10,080 nucleotides of DNA, from NCBI GenBank assembly GCA_005877855.1, contig VBOF01000247.1:1-10080 (forward strand). Direction: 5' to 3'. This document shows, piece by piece, positions 7,005 through 10,080 of the stretch. Within the stretch, counting starts at the first letter, position 1, and every line of letters starts with the position of its first letter. The notes beneath the pieces are model-generated. The model did no database searches, was not told the origin of the DNA, and was given only the letters and a program-made list of their open reading frames with translations. The position numbers and the translations under genes were made by a program. The DNA is from Nitrospirota bacterium. GTDB taxonomy: Bacteria; Nitrospirota; Nitrospiria; Nitrospirales; NS-4.

Positions 7005-9293
7005 TCAGCGGGTCATGATCTTGATCAGGCCATCCACGACCTTGGGATCGTAGATGCCCTTGCCGACCCCGCGGGCGATTTCGTCCAGGGCGACGTGGCG
7101 CTCCCAAGGATCCCGGTACGGCCGCCAGGAGATCAGCGCGTCGTACGCGTCTGCAACCGCCACAATCCGGGAGCCGAGAGGGATGTCGTCGCCCTTGAGC
7201 CCGTCCGGATAGCCCGACCCGTTGTAGTTCTCGTGGCTGTGGTACACGATCTTGATGATCTCCTCGTTATCGTAACCCATCTTCCGCAGGGTCCTGGCCC
7301 CTTCCACCGGGTGCATCTTCACCATGTCCAACTCCCAAGAACTGAGGCTCCCCATTCGGTTGAGCAGATGATGGGGCACGATCTCCTTGCCGATGTCCGC
7401 CAGAAAGCCGGCGTGGAGGATGTCGAGTTTATCCTTCTCCGGCAGGTTGAAAGAGGTGGCTATGGCATAGGCGAAGATGGCGACCATCTTGGAATGGCCG
7501 ATGCTGCCGTCCAAGGCCTCCACGGGCAGGATCACATCGGACGGGATCTCGATAAGATTGTGCACGTACTGGTATTCGTGCGCGAAGCTCTGCGAGACCT
7601 TCTTGCGGTCCTCGAAGGGATCCTTGATGCCGATGACCTCGTAGGCCTCGATGCGCTGCCGCCGGCCTTTGATGTCAATCTTCTCGCTCTCGCGCAGCTT
7701 CAGGCCGGCCTCGGCGTACGCCAGCTTGTACTTCATCTCGTTCGGATCGAGGTGCAAGGAGCGCTCGAAATACTGGAAGGCCTCGACCGGCTCGTTGAGC
7801 TCGAGATGGATTTGCCCGATCTGGAAATGGTGGAGGGCGTTGCCCGGTTCCGCCGCGACCTTTTCGTGGAGCGCCTCCAGCTGCCGTTCCTTGTCCGTCT
7901 CCATGACCTCCTTGGCAGGGATGTCGCGTTTTTTGCGGGCCTCGATGAAGAGGTTGACAGACTCGTACGTGTACCGGTCGATCAGCACCTTGCCCGGCAC
8001 GCAGGCTTTCTGCAGCCGGGCGGCGATGTTGACCACATCCCCGATGGCAGTATACGTCTGGCGCTTGTTCCCGACCAGGCCCGTGATGGTAGACCCTGAG
8101 CACACGCCGATGCGCATGTCCCACGGATAGCTCATCTTGGCCATCTTGTCCTGCATCTTGATGGCCGCCAGGACGGCCAGGATCCGGTAGGTCGCAAAAT
8201 CCAGGGGTGCCCCGAACTCGCACATGATGCCGTCGCCCATATACCGGTCGATGTGGCCGCGATAGGCCAGCAGGATGGGCTCCATGTCGCCGATGTAGCG
8301 GTTGAGGTCGCGGATCACGATCTCGGGGGGATTCTGTTCGGAGTGGGTCGTGAAGCCGACGAGGTCGGAGAACAAGATGCTGACGTTGCGCTTCTCGTTC
8401 CGTAGCCTCCCCTCGATGAGCAATTTCACCACGGAGGAGTCCATGGTGGCGTACAGCGCTTCTTCCACCTTGGCCTTGAGGGCCTCGATAGACTGCTTGG
8501 ACTTCTCCAGTTCCTCGGTCCGCTCCGTGACCTTGAACTCTAGGTTCTCGGCATAGTCCTTCAGCGACGCGCTCGCGCGGTTGAGCTCCTCGGTGCGATC
8601 CCGCACCTTGACCTCCAGGTTTTCACTGTAGTCCTTCAGGGCCGCATGGGCGTGGTTAAGCTCCTCCTGCCGGACCTGGAGTTCCTGATTCAAGAACGCC
8701 AGATTATCGGCGCTGGTCTTCAACGCCAGGTTGACCACGTTGAGCTCATTCTGCTGCTTCTGCAGCATCTCGTTCTGCCGGCGTGTGTTCTCAAACTCCC
8801 GGGCCAGCTTCTCATGCAGCCCTCCGACGACCGCACCAGCCAGGATGAGGAAGGACCCCCAGATGAAGACTTGAAGGTACAGAGCGACCACCGGCTTGTT
8901 GGCCAGGTACCCTACCGGCTCCAAAAACGCCTCGGGCCGCAGGTACACGTACACCAGCATCACCAGGAAGGAGAAGACGGCACCCAGCACAGCCTTCGTT
9001 TGATCCAGGTAGTAGCCGGCCAAGATGATCGGGAGAAAGAAGAAGTTCAGGAAGGCGATCTTCTGCGGGACGAAGGAATTCATCAGGAGAGTCGCGACGA
9101 GAGTGAGCAAGACAAACAGCCGCTCGAAGTTCTTGAGCAAGAAGGGTTTGCGCCCTTCCAACGAAACGCTTGGAGAGGCTCCTGGAGCGATGGCCTCGGG
9201 TCGGGCAGGCGAGGTGGGCAGATGAGGACGCGTGGCAATCAGAGGCTCGGGAGGGCTGGGTTCCGGCGGCGCTGTCGATTCAGCTGGCTCCAT
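7005..9293 (-). CDS. Membrane class III nucleotide cyclase with coiled coil, TPR and degenerate HD-GYP domain
   Basis: A 762-residue inner-membrane signalling protein. A proline-rich cytoplasmic N-terminus (1-48) precedes four hydrophobic segments at about 57-75, 81-97, 101-118 and 135-157. A long coiled coil (160-280) contains two 25-residue repeats. The class III cyclase domain spans about 300-450, with metal aspartates Asp310 (LFSDLVGFT) and Asp354 (RYMGDGIM), the GVCSG strand, and IGDVVNIAARL providing Asp419, Asn422 and Arg426. The expected product is cAMP from ATP. The residue that is usually Lys before the second metal site is Arg350. Residues 470-535 look like two TPR units. Residues 560-762 match an HD-GYP domain, with GSGYPDGLKG intact, but the HD dyad reads Ala632-Asp633 and the HHE motif reads Ser686-His687-Glu688. 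Metal-dependent c-di-GMP cleavage is therefore doubtful and a sensing role is possible. The ATG at 9293 has no clear Shine-Dalgarno; a promoter lies upstream. Domain calls are firm; activity is inferred. Confidence 0.9.
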   Translation of the reverse strand: MEPAESTAPPEPSPPEPLIATRPHLPTSPARPEAIAPGASPSVSLEGRKPFLLKNFERLFVLLTLVATLLMNSFVPQKIAFLNFFFLPIILAGYYLDQTKAVLGAVFSFLVMLVYVYLRPEAFLEPVGYLANKPVVALYLQVFIWGSFLILAGAVVGGLHEKLAREFENTRRQNEMLQKQQNELNVVNLALKTSADNLAFLNQELQVRQEELNHAHAALKDYSENLEVKVRDRTEELNRASASLKDYAENLEFKVTERTEELEKSKQSIEALKAKVEEALYATMDSSVVKLLIEGRLRNEKRNVSILFSDLVGFTTHSEQNPPEIVIRDLNRYIGDMEPILLAYRGHIDRYMGDGIMCEFGAPLDFATYRILAVLAAIKMQDKMAKMSYPWDMRIGVCSGSTITGLVGNKRQTYTAIGDVVNIAARLQKACVPGKVLIDRYTYESVNLFIEARKKRDIPAKEVMETDKERQLEALHEKVAAEPGNALHHFQIGQIHLELNEPVEAFQYFERSLHLDPNEMKYKLAYAEAGLKLRESEKIDIKGRRQRIEAYEVIGIKDPFEDRKKVSQSFAHEYQYVHNLIEIPSDVILPVEALDGSIGHSKMVAIFAYAIATSFNLPEKDKLDILHAGFLADIGKEIVPHHLLNRMGSLSSWELDMVKMHPVEGARTLRKMGYDNEEIIKIVYHSHENYNGSGYPDGLKGDDIPLGSRIVAVADAYDALISWRPYRDPWERHVALDEIARGVGKGIYDPKVVDGLIKIMTR
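8493..8642 (-). repeat. Tandem 25-residue coiled-coil repeat inside the cyclase gene
   Basis: Residues 218-242 and 243-267 align without gaps and share 15 of 25 positions, each reading LKDY.ENLE.KV..RTEEL. A weaker third copy starts near residue 190 (LKTSADNLAFLNQELQVRQEEL). In DNA this is a 75-bp imperfect tandem duplication. It sits in the helix linking the membrane segments to the cyclase domain and resembles the signalling helices found before many cyclases and histidine kinases. Confidence 0.75.
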
Positions 9294-9335
9294 ACAATCT
9301 AGTACCTAACGTCTGGTTGTTCTTGAGGAATAATC

Positions 9336-9364
9336 ACCCTATCCCATAGTGCATGGGTTGTCAA
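9336..9364 (-). promoter_or_regulatory. Candidate sigma70-type promoter of the cyclase gene
   Basis: A perfect -35 TTGACA (9359-9364) and TAGGGT (9336-9341), which keeps the key T, A and final T of a -10 box, are separated by 17 nt. Transcription should start near 9330, giving a leader of about 36 nt before the ATG at 9293. It would drive the cyclase and probably the SHOCT gene behind it. Confidence 0.55.
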
Positions 9365-9375
9365 GGCAAGCGCAT

Positions 9376-9395
9376 GGTTACCCGTAAGGGCAACC
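9376..9395. repeat. Short inverted repeat upstream of the cyclase promoter
   Basis: GGTTACCC and GGGCAACC flank a 4-base spacer GTAA; seven of eight positions pair. It sits 11 bp upstream of the -35 box of the cyclase promoter, where an activator or repressor site could lie. There is no T-run on either side, so it is not a terminator. The rest of 9294-9476, the 183-nt gap between the cyclase gene and the small ORF, shows nothing else I can name apart from the promoter. Confidence 0.3.
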
Positions 9396-9476
9396 CCGGT
9401 TCCAAGGAGGCGAGCGGATGGTAGCTGAGAGATAATGGTGAAGAGAGCCTGCTAGAGGGAAAATGTCCGGTTGCCG

Positions 9477-9722
9477 TCAGGAGGAACCGTGCGCGGAACT
9501 CCCTGCGGGATGCGGCGAATATTGTCTTTCTTGTCGATCAAGCCAGGGAAGCCGATGCCGAATGGTCACGAGGAGGGCCGGTTCCATGTAACTCTGCCCC
9601 TTCGGGCGACCACGCCGCCGTGGGCCAGCTGGTGATACCGTGGGCACGGGAGAGGCACCAGCGGGGCCCACTCCACCGAGAAAAGGCTGTTGCAGCGAGG
9701 CTCGTTCGCTTGCTTCACTCAT
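9477..9722 (-). CDS. Small basic ORF with AT-hook-like motif, possibly a regulator remnant
   Basis: An 81-residue ORF with a good Shine-Dalgarno (GGGGGAAGG, 7 nt before the ATG), directly behind the terminator hairpin. A low-complexity Ala/Pro/Gly N-terminus precedes PRRRGRPKGQ at about 33-43, which looks like an AT-hook (GRP core with flanking basic residues). The following SYMEPALLVTI resembles the beginning of PadR-type winged-helix regulators, but the rest of such a domain is absent. Third-codon GC is less biased than in the neighbouring genes, and the +1 frame of the last half is also open with a protein-like sequence (GLIDKKDNIRRIPQGVPRT), so a frameshifted or truncated gene is possible. 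Real translation is plausible from the ribosome site, but identity is only a suggestion. I could not assign a function. Confidence 0.4.
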   Translation of the reverse strand: MSEASERASLQQPFLGGVGPAGASPVPTVSPAGPRRRGRPKGQSYMEPALLVTIRHRLPWLDRQERQYSPHPAGSSAHGSS

Positions 9723-9738
9723 GGCGGCACCTTCCCCC

Positions 9739-9800
9739 AAAAAAGAAGGCGCAATCGCATTCTCCCGCTTGGTACATGGGAGAGGACCGATTGCGCCTTC
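9739..9800 (-). terminator. Intrinsic terminator with perfect 13-bp stem and six T's
   Basis: GAAGGCGCAATCG (first arm on the minus strand, 9788-9800) pairs perfectly with CGATTGCGCCTTC (9745-9757) and is followed at once by TTTTTT (9739-9744). Within the 30-nt interval a second stem, TCTCCC/GGGAGA (9778-9783 with 9761-9766), closes an 11-nt loop ATGTACCAAGC. The long composite hairpin is larger than a typical terminator. The Shine-Dalgarno of the small ORF begins one base after the T-run. Confidence 0.8.
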
Positions 9801-9851
9801 AACTTACAGGCCTCGAAGCCTGCCCGCTAAGGCTGGCCTAAGAGCAAAATT
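9739..9851 (-). ncRNA. Structured leader or small RNA of about 113 nt, family unknown
   Basis: The RNA would start near 9851, about 7 nt after a consensus promoter, and end in the T-run at 9739. It contains two hairpins. The first (9808-9839) pairs AGGCC/GGCCT and, inside, AGCCT/AGGCT around the loop TAGCGGGC with a TCGA bulge. The second is the terminator hairpin. Promoter, two hairpins and terminator make a complete transcription unit, so it may be an independent sRNA. Its position directly before a Shine-Dalgarno and small ORF also allows an attenuator or riboswitch. I compared it by eye with SRP RNA, 6S RNA and the fluoride riboswitch and saw no match. The start is a prediction. Confidence 0.5.
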
Positions 9852-9857
9852 TCCTTG

Positions 9858-9886
9858 ATTACACGACCTTGGCGGGATTTTGTCAA
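9858..9886 (-). promoter_or_regulatory. Strong sigma70-type promoter for the leader RNA
   Basis: TTGACA (9881-9886) and TGTAAT (9858-9863) are exactly 17 nt apart, the best promoter match in the window. It lies only 17 bp behind the 3' end of tRNA-Lys and points at the structured leader. The surrounding bases are AT-rich (AATAAATTTTC upstream), like an UP element. Confidence 0.7.
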
Positions 9887-9903
9887 GAAAATTTATTGCG
9901 GGG

Positions 9904-9979
<76 letters not shown>

Positions 9980-10009
9980 ACCGGGAAGGATCGGCGAGAA
10001 GCCGGGATA

Positions 10010-10080
10010 TGGCGCGCCTGACAGGATTTGAACCTGTGGCCCCAAGCTCCGGAGGCTTGTGCTCTATCCACTGAGCTACA
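10010..10080 (-). tRNA. tRNA-Arg, anticodon CCG, with encoded CCA (5' end cut by window)
   Basis: The visible part starts with the last two bases of the acceptor 5' strand, then TAGCTCAGTGGATAGAGCA (D-arm). The anticodon stem CAAGC/GCTTG encloses CTCCGGA, anticodon CCG. The T-arm is ACAGGTTCAAATCCTGT. The 3' acceptor strand CAGGCGC, discriminator G and CCA are present. About five 5' bases lie beyond the window. Confidence 0.95.

Noticed and set aside
6297..8099. 600-residue open frame on the plus strand opposite the SHOCT and cyclase genes
   Set aside because: It spans two well-supported minus-strand genes and the gap between them, its translation shows no domain and is rich in Arg, Asp, Leu and Val as expected of an antisense shadow in GC-rich DNA.
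9739..9851. Leader as a fluoride riboswitch, SRP RNA or 6S RNA
   Set aside because: The conserved cores of these RNAs, as I remember them, are absent; the unit is too short for 6S RNA.
9620..9858. Plus-strand open frames of 72-73 residues opposite the leader RNA
   Set aside because: They read through the terminator hairpin and have no ribosome site or recognisable sequence.

Overview
The window is GC-rich bacterial chromosome, and every gene I can support reads on the minus strand. A housekeeping block (tRNA-Leu, tig, clpP, clpX, mtgA) lies beside a block of envelope and signalling genes. There is no phage, transposon, plasmid or CRISPR signature. The 3'-CCA of all three tRNAs is encoded in the DNA. 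The protein style, namely a Gram-negative MtgA/Dsb set, exported SurA-like domains and a multi-domain class III cyclase with a GYP domain, would fit a Nitrospirota-like or deep-branching proteobacterial relative. That placement is a guess from general resemblance and was not tested.

Layout in the direction of transcription (right to left). (1) 10080-9904: tRNA-Arg(CCG), cut by the window edge, then tRNA-Lys(CTT). (2) 9886-9477: a good sigma70-type promoter, a roughly 113-nt structured leader ending in a long hairpin plus six T's (intrinsic terminator), and directly behind it a Shine-Dalgarno sequence and a small 81-aa ORF with an AT-hook-like RRRGRPKG stretch, possibly the remnant of a regulator. 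(3) 9364-7005: a promoter and a 762-aa membrane protein combining coiled coil, class III nucleotide cyclase, TPR and a degenerate HD-GYP domain. (4) 6938-4361: a SHOCT-tailed exported protein or lipoprotein, a SurA-like/DsbA-like fusion, and a small exported protein of unknown family joined to it by an ATGA overlap. (5) 4351-3890: a GNAT acetyltransferase whose ribosome site overlaps the preceding stop codon. (6) 3873-1: promoter, tRNA-Leu(TAG), trigger factor, ClpP, ClpX and the N-terminal 150 residues of the transglycosylase MtgA.

Trigger factor folds nascent chains at the ribosome exit and ClpXP degrades unfolded or tagged proteins. Their operon order is classic, and starting it with a tRNA places proteostasis genes behind a translation-linked promoter. 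The second block looks devoted to the cell envelope: two or three secreted proteins, including a thiol oxidoreductase, follow a membrane-bound second-messenger enzyme, and no terminator is visible between the genes.

The most interesting points are the cyclase/HD-GYP fusion, whose HD-GYP part lacks two metal-ligand histidines and may sense rather than cleave c-di-GMP, and the promoter-leader-terminator-small-ORF unit after tRNA-Lys, which may be an sRNA or an attenuator. Neither can be proved novel from sequence alone.
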